Positions 10,180-18,480 of a stretch of 64,000 nucleotides of DNA are shown here, one piece after another (position 1 is the first letter of the stretch; each line of letters begins with the position of its first letter). Source of the DNA: Sulfolobus sp. E5-1-F. Its GTDB lineage: Archaea; Thermoproteota; Thermoprotei_A; Sulfolobales; Sulfolobaceae. The stretch covers positions 904,630-968,629 of the forward strand of contig NZ_CP045687.1 in assembly GCF_009601705.1 (NCBI RefSeq), read 5' to 3'. A program made the translations under genes and the position numbers. The notes under the pieces are model-generated. The model ran no database searches. It saw only the letters and a list, made by a program, of their open reading frames with translations, and was not told the origin of the DNA.

Positions 10180-10309
10180 TTTTTAACAAGCTCTATTTTG
10201 ACCTCACTGTTTTCTATTGAGAACTCAATATAGTCCCCCCTCTTTTATTCCTAGCACTTCTCTAATCTCGTAAGGTATAGTCACTTGAAAGTTCCTTGTA
10301 ACCTTTCAT
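10180..10309 (-). pseudogene. AbrB/SpoVT-type antitoxin relic (VapB-like)
   Basis: Read on the minus strand, three pieces in different frames rebuild a swapped-hairpin AbrB domain: M-K, then VTRNFQVTIPYEIREVLGIK, then EGDYIEFSIE and a continuation to VKIELVKK. One extra A after the ATG at 10309 and a sixth G in the run near 10235-10240 break the frame. AbrB-type antitoxins bind DNA and partner VapC toxins; no toxin gene is visible nearby. The assignment rests on the characteristic VTIP..IRE.LGI.EGDYIE pattern. Confidence 0.6.
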
Positions 10310-10515
10310 ATCACTCTTCTTATAGTATGTTTTAGGGAAAAGGAATATATAACTCTCTCTAGCAATTTTTCTACTAGTTTTTACGCGTCACTCTGGAATT
10401 AAGTTGATTATCATCATAATTATCATAGTCATTATTTCACAATAAATATTATCTAGAAGAATGAACCATTAATTAAAACGTTTACATCTATTAACATCTA
10501 ATAAAAGAATAGTAT

Positions 10516-10685
10516 TATTAGTTCTCTGAAAATGACGTATAGCATATACCTTTAATTTTTCCGATGTAAGATTTAAGGCTTATTTATACCATCAACGCTT
10601 AAACTATTTGCCATTATTTAGATCTTTTCGAAGAGAATCCATGTCAGTATTTAAGGTCTAAGGTAAATTTACGTAAACTACTATA
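10516..10685 (+). mobile_element. dispersed ~170-bp element, copy 1
   Basis: First of seven copies of a non-coding element. Recognisable landmarks in order are CTGAAAATGACGTATAGC, TTTAATTTTTCC, ATTTAAGG, AGAGAATC and the 3' end AAGGTAAATTTACGTAAA followed by CTACTA. The sequence AATAGTAT flanks it on both sides (10508-10515 and 10686-10693), a candidate target duplication. Confidence 0.65.
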
Positions 10686-10767
10686 AATAGTATCTTCACT
10701 ATTTCATAGTATCATTTCCGGTTTTAGTTTCTTTTCGTTCGTAAACTACTATAGTATCTTCACTATT
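10672..10767. repeat. candidate ectopic mini-CRISPR carrying part of a CRISPR repeat
   Basis: 10672-10703 and 10740-10767 share CGTAAACTACTATA and GTATCTTCACTATT; the first copy has four extra bases (AATA) between them. The 36-nt insert (10704-10739) ends with 19 nt identical to the array 3/4 repeat (GTTTTAGTTTC then TTTTCGTT, 10721-10739), preceded by 17 nt of spacer-like sequence. The duplicated target includes the 3' terminus of dispersed element copy 1, so the event is younger than that insertion. Confidence 0.65.
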
Positions 10768-10876
10768 GTAAATCCAAAAACATGTAATCCTCTAGAACTT
10801 TATAACATTATGCTGAGTAAGTGTAATGTTAAAAGAAAAATAATATATAATACCTTTGTATAAATGAGTATTAAGA

Positions 10877-13800
10877 ATGACAGATGATTTGTTAACTTAT
10901 GAATTTGAGGAACCCGAAGTCCCTTTGAACAATCCTAGCAATACCACTTTTAACGAATTAATTGGGGTTAATTTTAAGTGTGAACCCTTTACATTCAAAG
11001 CTTATGAACATCAAATTAGAGCTTTTAATGAGTTAAAGAAGGGGAATAACGTAATATTGAAAGCCCAAGCTGGATCGGGTAAGACGGAAGCGTGGTTCTC
11101 ATATGTGATATATAAAATTCTTAAGGAAGGGCAAAAGGACTTCAAGACTCTCCTTATATATCCCACAAGAGCTTTGAGCAATGATCAGTTCAGCAGATTA
11201 ACAAAATATGCAGGTGAGGCATGCCTTAAAATGCCCAATCTAGTGGAAATGTATGATAGCAACAAAACACCGAAACATCTTCATTATCCATTTAACATCT
11301 TAATTACAAACCCTGAGAAAATAGCTAGAAATCTACACAATAAAGAAAGACTCTTACCATACAAAGATGTTAATCTAATAGTCATTGACGAATTCGATTT
11401 TTATGGAACAAATGACGCAAACAAACTTCTTGTCCTACTAAAGGTTCTCTATAAAGATATTTTTAGAACTCAATTTCCCCAATTCGTCATTATGAGTGCT
11501 ACCTTAAACCTCTCTGACATTAAGGAGACTATATTAGAGAAATTAAGCGATGGTAAAGAAATTATAACAATTGAAGGTAATGCAAGAAAGCCCAAAAACA
11601 AAGTTAAGATAGTTTTAGGCAAGAATCAAGGTTTAAGTACCTCAGAGATCTTTCACGCTCTAAAGAAATATTTTTTCAGTAACGAGATAAGTGATCAAAT
11701 AACTCAAGTGATAAAAACACTCGATACGAATATAAGAATATTCAAAAAAGGAGATGATAACAACTTACTATCAAACTTTTTAAATCAATATATCAACTCC
11801 GGTAATACAACCATCGTATTTGCACCCACAATAAAATGGGCAGACTACCTATATTCTAAAATTTCAACTCAAAAAGACAAAGTAGTCATTCATCACTCAT
11901 TAGTACCAAACCGAGAAGAAATTGAAGCTAAACTAAGAGAGGGTGAAGTTAACCTAGCCATATCAGTTATAACCCTTCGTCAAGGGATCAATATAAAAAG
12001 CGTTACAAGGATCATACACTACGGTATGCCTACAAGCATATCTGAGTACCTTCAGAGAGAAGGGAGAAAAGGAAGAGATCCAAATATAACTACAACTGAA
12101 ACTGTAATCATACCGTTAACCCTCTCTGACCTCATTATATTTGCCAGTGATAATCCCGAGGAATTATTCAAGAAATGGAAAAATTTAGGGCCGGAAACTA
12201 CAGTTTTATTGAAAGAAAACAACAAGTTCACCAGGCTAGTTGAAGACATTTATAAAAACGTAATCAATAAGGAAAACGAAAAAATTCAAGATTTAGCCAG
12301 ACGAATGAGAATTTTAACAAGTAAAAATAAGAAAACGATCCAGGCTACCTTTTACGGATGGCACTCAGACAACGTTAAAGTAATATTAGACGATCAAGTC
12401 GTCAAACTAATAGACAAAGCTAGTTTTGTAAATTATTATCAAGTAGGGTCAATAGATATAGCAACTGAATCTGTTATAGTGAAAACGGACTGGAATAAAA
12501 TTTATGAAAAGAGTATAGTTGAGTTACTTAAACAGAGTTATCAAAGTCCTCAAACCGTATCTGGGATAGAACGGGAAATCATCAAGCTAATTAATAAATA
12601 CAAAAAGTATAAGAACAAATATTATTATTATAGTAATAATAGCATTCAAGATTTAAATAGCTTAAAGAATGCGTTACTAGATGACATATACTCCTATAGA
12701 CTCGTCTCCTACGTTGAATTAGGTATTAGGCTAATAGAAGAATTAACAAAAGGCCTTTATATAGTGAGAATCTTTCCAGTTAGAACCATTTGGTATCTAA
12801 ATGATATCAATAAAACTCTAGGTTCAATATATTGTAAAAAACCTATTGTTAGCGTGTACGACGTAACTTACGCATACAACTTCCCCTTACTTTACTTATA
12901 CACCATGAAGTCGGGAAAGTATGTCGAGATTAATGATAAATTAAGGAATGAGATAAAAGAAAACCTTAAGCAAATAATATCATTAATAAATTTAATTCTC
13001 AGAAGAAATTACAACATTTACTTTCCCTTAATAAGATTCTATATAGACAAAGACACCGAAAACGTCATCTTCTGGGAATGGGAGCTCACTGGAGCACTAG
13101 AGACAATATTTGATAATGCGTCATTAAACTTTAGCAACAATAAAACACTTAACCTAGAAAGTATAGAAAAAGACGTAAGTAACATACATTTTGACGATAT
13201 AACCACGATACTGCTTAGAATGAACGGGATTTACGTAAATGATGTAAGATTTAAAGAGATAAAGGATTACGCAGTATCCTTCTTACAACTTATAAAAGCC
13301 TACAAACAAATAACCACTCTGTTAAAGGACTTCTCAAATAAGGACGTTTTCTTAGTCCCATTGCGCTATAATAATCTCGATCTAGTTTTCGTTTTCTCAC
13401 TTAACATTTACCCAGGTTTCTATTCTCTTAATAAATTATTAACTACTAACCATATCACTGCGGATAGTAACGTATATTGCATTGGTAGAAAAGAAGACTT
13501 AGATCAAATCGAAGGAACCTTACGAAATAACGGTATAAAGAAGGTCACTCGCATCGACATTAATGAAGACGATAAAATGGTCAGCTTCTTAGAAGAGAAA
13601 TTAAGGGAATTTGATCAAGAAAATAGTGAAGTTATTGGAGAATTACAACAAAGTAACAAAGATAGCTTAATATTTATTCAATACTTTGACTCATCTATAA
13701 TCAAGGAAGTTATTGAAAGGATCAAAGACCATAAAATTATAAATAATGAAAATCTTATTAATAATGTAATGAGCACATTAAACACTACCCAACAACCAGT

Positions 13801-15196
13801 TCAACAGAATAGAGATAGTGAGCCAATATGTTTACTGATCACAGAGGACTGGTCTAATCTACTTAGAACAGAGTTAAAGAAAGAAAACTCAAAGTATTTC
13901 ATTGAGTTGAACTCTAACATGCAATTATCCAATAACGAGAAATACAAAAACATAACCAATTCACCACCAATATCCACGGAATTCTTATCATACATCAAAA
14001 AACCTAATACACGAATAGACGTTGTGTTTTTAGAGAAAAAGGACAACGAACTACTCCTCCGTTCAGTCGGAAAAATTATCGACGCTAAAAACATCGAATT
14101 AGTAGAAGGGAACAAAATTAAATCAATCAAGATAAACGTCGACTGCTATCAACCTGTCCCACTAAGAATGGACCTAGATATAGGCTATGAAGGGGTCTTT
14201 ATTTGTGAAAGAACCCACGATGATGAAACTAAGAACGCTTCTAACATGATAAATATCAAGAAAATATTGAGTGAATGTAGAAAAGATTCAATATATGAAT
14301 TAAAAGTATGTTACCCTAAAATCCTAGCTTCTAAAATCCTCTCAGATAACCCATTAACACTAGATCAAGACGCATTTATAGATATCAAAAGCAACATTAT
14401 AATCGTTCCTTCTCGGCAAATAGTATTAATTCCATATAACAATACGTACGTTTTATGGAGCATTCCCTATAACTGCAGACAAGGAGATATCAGAGAAATA
14501 GATAAAATAGATAGCAGAAAAATAATTGAATGCATGGGATTACAATTTTTACAAGAAGATAATTATTTGGCTAAACAACTAAGTACCAAAGAAGGTGTTG
14601 AAAAGGCCTTATTGGGAAAAACTTATTCTAAGGTATCAGTTTCGAGAAAACCTAGCAATATAGTAGACTCATTAAAGAAGACCCTCTATTGGCAACACTA
14701 CATTCTGGAATTTATAGGAGTTAAAAAACTAGTTATATTATTGAACTCTCTAATGAAATATCATACTGTACTTAAAATGATTCAAATTAACAACCTTTAT
14801 GATGTGCTATCATTTATAGACATAGTTAAGCAAATCAACGAGCTGAATTCATACCAATCATTACAGGAAGTAATTAATTCACTCCGTCAACATTATCAAA
14901 TAGACTTATGGAATTCTAACTCTGACAAAATCTTAAATCAAATAAATGAAGCTATAGAGAAAATTAATTCAGAGAAAATCACCAATGACTTAAATAAATA
15001 TTTAGATAGTTATTCTCAAGAAATCTCTTTCTTACTTGATGATGATATTTTAGTTGAGACCCGTGGTATCATGATATCATATAGAGAGATATTATTACCG
15101 CAAAATTCAGAGCTAAAAATAAAGTACTTATCACTGTTACTTGTAGAGAAGTATAAGTTTAATGATTTTCCGGTCCTTGTTAAATTCCAAAGGTAA
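10877..15196 (+). CDS. very large SF2 DEAD-like helicase of unknown role
   Basis: The 1439-residue protein has a superfamily 2 helicase core in its first 400 residues: Walker A AQAGSGKT (63-70), motif Ia YPTRALSNDQ, motif II IDEFDF (DEFD in place of DEAD), motif III SAT, and motifs V-VI RQGINI and QREGRKGRDP. The remaining thousand residues match nothing I know and contain no visible zinc cluster or nuclease motif. A TATA element near 10846 gives nearly leaderless spacing to the ATG. It stands alone, bounded by copies 1 and 2 of the dispersed element. Its size and its place in a defence island suggest an anti-viral or DNA-repair helicase; that is inference. Confidence 0.75.
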   Translation: MTDDLLTYEFEEPEVPLNNPSNTTFNELIGVNFKCEPFTFKAYEHQIRAFNELKKGNNVILKAQAGSGKTEAWFSYVIYKILKEGQKDFKTLLIYPTRALSNDQFSRLTKYAGEACLKMPNLVEMYDSNKTPKHLHYPFNILITNPEKIARNLHNKERLLPYKDVNLIVIDEFDFYGTNDANKLLVLLKVLYKDIFRTQFPQFVIMSATLNLSDIKETILEKLSDGKEIITIEGNARKPKNKVKIVLGKNQGLSTSEIFHALKKYFFSNEISDQITQVIKTLDTNIRIFKKGDDNNLLSNFLNQYINSGNTTIVFAPTIKWADYLYSKISTQKDKVVIHHSLVPNREEIEAKLREGEVNLAISVITLRQGINIKSVTRIIHYGMPTSISEYLQREGRKGRDPNITTTETVIIPLTLSDLIIFASDNPEELFKKWKNLGPETTVLLKENNKFTRLVEDIYKNVINKENEKIQDLARRMRILTSKNKKTIQATFYGWHSDNVKVILDDQVVKLIDKASFVNYYQVGSIDIATESVIVKTDWNKIYEKSIVELLKQSYQSPQTVSGIEREIIKLINKYKKYKNKYYYYSNNSIQDLNSLKNALLDDIYSYRLVSYVELGIRLIEELTKGLYIVRIFPVRTIWYLNDINKTLGSIYCKKPIVSVYDVTYAYNFPLLYLYTMKSGKYVEINDKLRNEIKENLKQIISLINLILRRNYNIYFPLIRFYIDKDTENVIFWEWELTGALETIFDNASLNFSNNKTLNLESIEKDVSNIHFDDITTILLRMNGIYVNDVRFKEIKDYAVSFLQLIKAYKQITTLLKDFSNKDVFLVPLRYNNLDLVFVFSLNIYPGFYSLNKLLTTNHITADSNVYCIGRKEDLDQIEGTLRNNGIKKVTRIDINEDDKMVSFLEEKLREFDQENSEVIGELQQSNKDSLIFIQYFDSSIIKEVIERIKDHKIINNENLINNVMSTLNTTQQPVQQNRDSEPICLLITEDWSNLLRTELKKENSKYFIELNSNMQLSNNEKYKNITNSPPISTEFLSYIKKPNTRIDVVFLEKKDNELLLRSVGKIIDAKNIELVEGNKIKSIKINVDCYQPVPLRMDLDIGYEGVFICERTHDDETKNASNMINIKKILSECRKDSIYELKVCYPKILASKILSDNPLTLDQDAFIDIKSNIIIVPSRQIVLIPYNNTYVLWSIPYNCRQGDIREIDKIDSRKIIECMGLQFLQEDNYLAKQLSTKEGVEKALLGKTYSKVSVSRKPSNIVDSLKKTLYWQHYILEFIGVKKLVILLNSLMKYHTVLKMIQINNLYDVLSFIDIVKQINELNSYQSLQEVINSLRQHYQIDLWNSNSDKILNQINEAIEKINSEKITNDLNKYLDSYSQEISFLLDDDILVETRGIMISYREILLPQNSELKIKYLSLLLVEKYKFNDFPVLVKFQR

Positions 15197-15435
15197 AGCA
15201 ATCAGAGATTCCCTCAGCGTTATATAATTTCTTAAGGATAAGCTCCTTCTTTTAATTCTTATAATAGATTTAAAAGAGTATTCTGTAGATCGACTAGAAA
15301 AATCTTACTTGATAGAGTAGATTTTCATAGATTTAAAGGTGAGTGTAATCTATCTAGGGTACGCATTCATTAGCTCTGACGCCTGAAATGAGTCATCTTC
15401 AAGTAAAATTGACTCATGACATGACTCAAAAAACA

Positions 15436-15522
15436 ATTGCAATACCACTTCATGTAAAAGTGTTGATTAGTCAGTCGGGATATTAGTGCTCTGCAGCATT
15501 ACAATACCACTTCATGTGAAAG
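15436..15522. repeat. candidate ectopic mini-CRISPR, 25-nt repeats around 37 nt
   Basis: 15436-15460 and 15498-15522 agree at 23 of 25 positions (ATTRCAATACC, then ACTTCATGTRAAAG, where R marks two transitions) and are separated by 37 nt. The period of 62 nt equals that of the CRISPR arrays. Copy 2 of the dispersed element begins 34 nt further on. The sequence 15197-15435 holds no gene. Confidence 0.5.
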
Positions 15523-15555
15523 AGATAAACTTATCACGAAGACTAGGAAATACAA

Positions 15556-15735
15556 TAGTAGTAGTATTTTCTTGAAAATGACGTATAGCATAATACTTTT
15601 AATTTTTACAATGCAAGAAAAGGCTTATTTTTTATACTACATACGGTTAGTGTGTTTACGATCGCTTAAATCTTTTTGAGGAGAATTGATCTTAGTATTA
15701 GTAGATTTGAAGTAAATCTACGTCGTAAAGTACTA
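15556..15735 (+). mobile_element. dispersed ~170-bp element, copy 2
   Basis: Same landmarks and orientation as copy 1: TAGTAGTA start, TTGAAAATGACGTATAGC, TTTTAATTTTTAC, AAATCTACGT and AAAGTACTA end. A target duplication is not clear. Between here and the cas6 stop at 15997 I see no gene. Confidence 0.6.
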
Positions 15736-15996
15736 TACTGACTTAATCAGAAAACTCTACAATTACCTTTGAATCAGTGACCTACCTTCCATAAGGTAAA
15801 AATAATTAAAAATTACTAAATCTGATTTATTTGAGAGAAGATAATATACCTAATACACGCATATATACCTCCTTTTTATTAAGAAGCAGAAATTGAGATA
15901 CGTAACTATTTCACCTGATTTGTCTCTATATACAATCAGCACTACTTCATTATCCTAACAACAGCAACAAATAATTTATATAATAAAAATTGTAAC

Positions 15997-16866
15997 TCAC
16001 TTCTTCTCCTCCTCTAATTTCCTAAACTCCACCGCAACCTCCCCAAAACCGATACCCCTACTCTTTCCTATACCAAAATAGGAAGAGGACAACAAATACC
16101 TCAATACCCTCCTCTTTAATCTCTCTTCTGGTATATCGAACTCGATCCAACCCATAACACCCCTAGCTTTTCTCAAATTACCTTTACTATCCTCACCAAT
16201 GGTAACAGTTACCGGATGTAGATCATATCCCACAATCCTGGATAACGCGTTAGAGAGAACCCCAAGCTTAAACGCCCTAACATCAATTTCCTTCTTCCCG
16301 ATCAAATTACAATACGTTTTATAAGCATAAGCAACTATCAAACCAACTGAAGGCAAAGTCGAGTAACCAGCGTCAATCTTCTTATACCTTTCAGAAAGAG
16401 AAGGAGGAAGCAAAACCTTAGATGAAAGAATTGCAGGGGAAATAAATCTAACCACTATATTATCCTTCATGTAATTTTCAACTCCCTTATTCAACTTCTC
16501 AACATCAACTATTTCTACATCCTCGATCTTTAGATGAAATTTACCGTAAACAGTATCGAAAACCCCCTCATCTACAATTTCAGTCAAAACGTTAGTTTCA
16601 GTAGAAAAGGCAATTGTTGAAGAAAGCCTTGTACCTTTTTTTACAGTCTTCAAGCTTCCATTCGTCTGGAAAATCCTCCTCTGATTTGAACCTAGATGGG
16701 AGATAAAAATCAGCTTGTATTTATCTCTAGATGCAATTAAATCTCTTAACGAAGGGAGTACTTTTCCACTTTGTATCAAATATTTCAGCACCTTAGATGA
16801 GGGAGTAGGTAAAATAACGTCTTGCAGAGGCGTAACGCTATACCTTATCCTAAAAATTAATGGCAT
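15997..16866 (-). CDS. cas6: Cas6 crRNA endoribonuclease of the type I-A locus
   Basis: Cas6 cuts pre-crRNA within each repeat to leave an 8-nt 5' handle. The protein shows the RAMP architecture, with the diagnostic C-terminal glycine-rich loop YFGIGKSRGIGFGEV and the hydrophobic N-terminal strand MPLIFRIRYS. The frame extends to a TTG at 16893, but the ATG at 16866 is preceded by GGTGAGG at good spacing and gives the usual Cas6 N-terminus, so I prefer it (289 residues). It is the last gene of the I-A cluster, separated from csa3 by about 190 bases that contain two operator-like dyads. Its likely substrates are arrays 1 and 2. Confidence 0.85.
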   Translation of the reverse strand: MPLIFRIRYSVTPLQDVILPTPSSKVLKYLIQSGKVLPSLRDLIASRDKYKLIFISHLGSNQRRIFQTNGSLKTVKKGTRLSSTIAFSTETNVLTEIVDEGVFDTVYGKFHLKIEDVEIVDVEKLNKGVENYMKDNIVVRFISPAILSSKVLLPPSLSERYKKIDAGYSTLPSVGLIVAYAYKTYCNLIGKKEIDVRAFKLGVLSNALSRIVGYDLHPVTVTIGEDSKGNLRKARGVMGWIEFDIPEERLKRRVLRYLLSSSYFGIGKSRGIGFGEVAVEFRKLEEEKK

Positions 16867-17019
16867 CACTTTCCTCACCTCATCAACTCCCAATCTGAAA
16901 TTAACCTCAAATCCTTAATAACTCTTTCATTCCCTCTCTCCATGATTTCCTCCTTCTCTTTCGTTTCTTGTTTTTCTGTCACAATGTATCATATAGTTAT
17001 GAGTCTATATAAACTTCGC

Positions 17020-17059
17020 TTTCATATGTACGAAACGATTTTTTCATACTTATGAAAAA
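17020..17059. promoter_or_regulatory. two 16-bp dyads between csa3 and cas6, candidate Csa3 operator
   Basis: TTTCATATGTACGAAA (17020-17035) and TTTCATACTTATGAAA (17042-17057) are near-identical palindromes whose centres are 22 bp apart, two helical turns. The second extends to 20 bp. A TATA-like element for cas6 (17006-17013, minus strand) lies beside them. Csa3b of Sulfolobus is known to bind paired palindromes at I-A cas promoters, which fits this arrangement; the assignment to the adjacent csa3 is inference. Confidence 0.55.
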
Positions 17060-17671
17060 TTAAGGCCCGTAAATTTCCAACAAGAGCTTACCTTTCATTG
17101 TAAGTTTATTCGAATCGTCAATTAATTTCTCTTTCTTCAACTCGTTTAACCTCCTCCATGTTGTAGTTAAGGAAATTTCCGTAGTCTTACTTATTGAGTT
17201 AGCTGACGAATAACCATCTTTAATAGCCTTCAGTATTGCCAAGTGATCCTTGGTCAAGGATAGGGAAGTAAAAGTAACATCGCTCATCTTAAATTGGTAA
17301 ACCTTTGTGAAGTCCTCAGTCTCGATCTCAATAACAGCATCTATTCCAGTCAGTAGAAAAGCAGAAAATACTCCTAAAACTATCAGCCTCATACCTCCGC
17401 TCAAATTAGCTACAAATTCTTTCCCCGCATTTTGTAGAATAACCTTTCCAACCTTCGTAACTATGTTTTCGAAGTCAATAGGGTCTACATCAACAACCTC
17501 ATAAGGAACTTCAACAGTCTTTATAAAGTTTGTCAGAGATTCCAACGCCTTTTTAGCCTTCTCTTCTCTAAAACTACCTACTATAATGACTTTTTCAACG
17601 TTTTTACCGTGCCTCATTAACGCTCTATACTGAAACTTCTCGTCAAACCCAAGTGTAAAGATCAGTATCAT
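17060..17671 (-). CDS. csa3: Csa3-family CARF-wHTH transcription regulator (I-A locus)
   Basis: The 203-residue protein has an N-terminal CARF-type Rossmann domain (residues 1-125) opening with MILIFTLGFDE and containing the NLSGGMR motif, followed by a C-terminal winged helix (about 138-200, SLTTTWRRLNELKKEKLI recognition region). Csa3 proteins sense ligands, probably cyclic oligoadenylate, and control cas genes or CRISPR leaders. Located inside the I-A interference cluster, between cas3'' and cas6, it corresponds by position to Csa3b, the repressor of I-A genes in the family. The paired dyads just downstream may be its target. Confidence 0.85.
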   Translation of the reverse strand: MILIFTLGFDEKFQYRALMRHGKNVEKVIIVGSFREEKAKKALESLTNFIKTVEVPYEVVDVDPIDFENIVTKVGKVILQNAGKEFVANLSGGMRLIVLGVFSAFLLTGIDAVIEIETEDFTKVYQFKMSDVTFTSLSLTKDHLAILKAIKDGYSSANSISKTTEISLTTTWRRLNELKKEKLIDDSNKLTMKGKLLLEIYGP

Positions 17672-17769
17672 ACCCTATACACGGAAAATAAGATATTAAA
17701 TTTTTCTGGTTTAGGGAAAAGAGTAGGATATATCGTGTTAAGTGAGCTAGATCTGTCTGAAATACTTCT

Positions 17770-18480
17770 CTATCTTCGTGGTTTAGAATTTCTGTTCTTA
17801 ATTGCAACTCTCCCATCAGCTTCATTCAGTAAGGAAAGTACTGAAGCCGAAATAAATCTGTAAAAGCTATATTTCATGTCGATTGGTAACATTCGCTTGT
17901 CTACAGTTACTATTATCTCCTTCTTTTTGATCAGTAAGTTGTTTATCTTGTCTACAATTTCTCTACCAAGCTCACTTCTGAGAAAGCTCACATCCATTCG
18001 TGTTATCACGTCTAGACACTCTTCATAAGGTTGGAATTTAATGTTTTTATTTATGTTCCTAAAGACCTCTGAGTAATCCCTTTTAGCATAATGATGCAAA
18101 AGGACTGGTCTAATTAACATCACTCCAATCATTTTATTTTTTTCCGATTTAGTTATATTAGTAGGTTCCATATCATCCCAACTTATTCTCGTTGCAAGTA
18201 ATATTATTCGAGCACTTATGAGTTCATGATCTGTATAGTGTCCGGTTGGTTTTTCTTGATATCTTGTATCAATTTTTCCTAAGTCATGAAGGAAACCAGA
18301 AAGCAGAATTAAATCATGAACTTCATCTTTATCAAGATTTGCCCTTCTCGATATAACGTTTACTAATTTTTCAAAGAACCAGTTATCTCTCATATAGTTT
18401 ACAACGTCTGTAGCGTGAACTTCGTAGAGTTCCTCTTTCTCATTTTTATTATCATTAGGATAATATGCTAAACAAGCCAT
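17770..18480 (-). CDS. cas3'': Cas3'' HD nuclease, type I-A
   Basis: This 236-residue stand-alone HD domain carries the metal-binding pattern of Cas3'' nucleases: H22 in YEVHATDV, H65-D66 in FLHDLGK, and later HELISARI and HHYAK histidines. In type I-A systems the nuclease and helicase parts of Cas3 are split and act with Cascade to degrade target DNA. The start codon overlaps the stop of the cas3' helicase gene, so the two are translationally coupled. A 98-base gap separates it from csa3. Confidence 0.85.
   Translation of the reverse strand: MACLAYYPNDNKNEKEELYEVHATDVVNYMRDNWFFEKLVNVISRRANLDKDEVHDLILLSGFLHDLGKIDTRYQEKPTGHYTDHELISARIILLATRISWDDMEPTNITKSEKNKMIGVMLIRPVLLHHYAKRDYSEVFRNINKNIKFQPYEECLDVITRMDVSFLRSELGREIVDKINNLLIKKKEIIVTVDKRMLPIDMKYSFYRFISASVLSLLNEADGRVAIKNRNSKPRR

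Noticed and set aside
15264-15340. ATAGATTTAAA pair with 63-nt offset
   Set aside because: Only 11 identical bases of AT-rich sequence; too short to separate from background.
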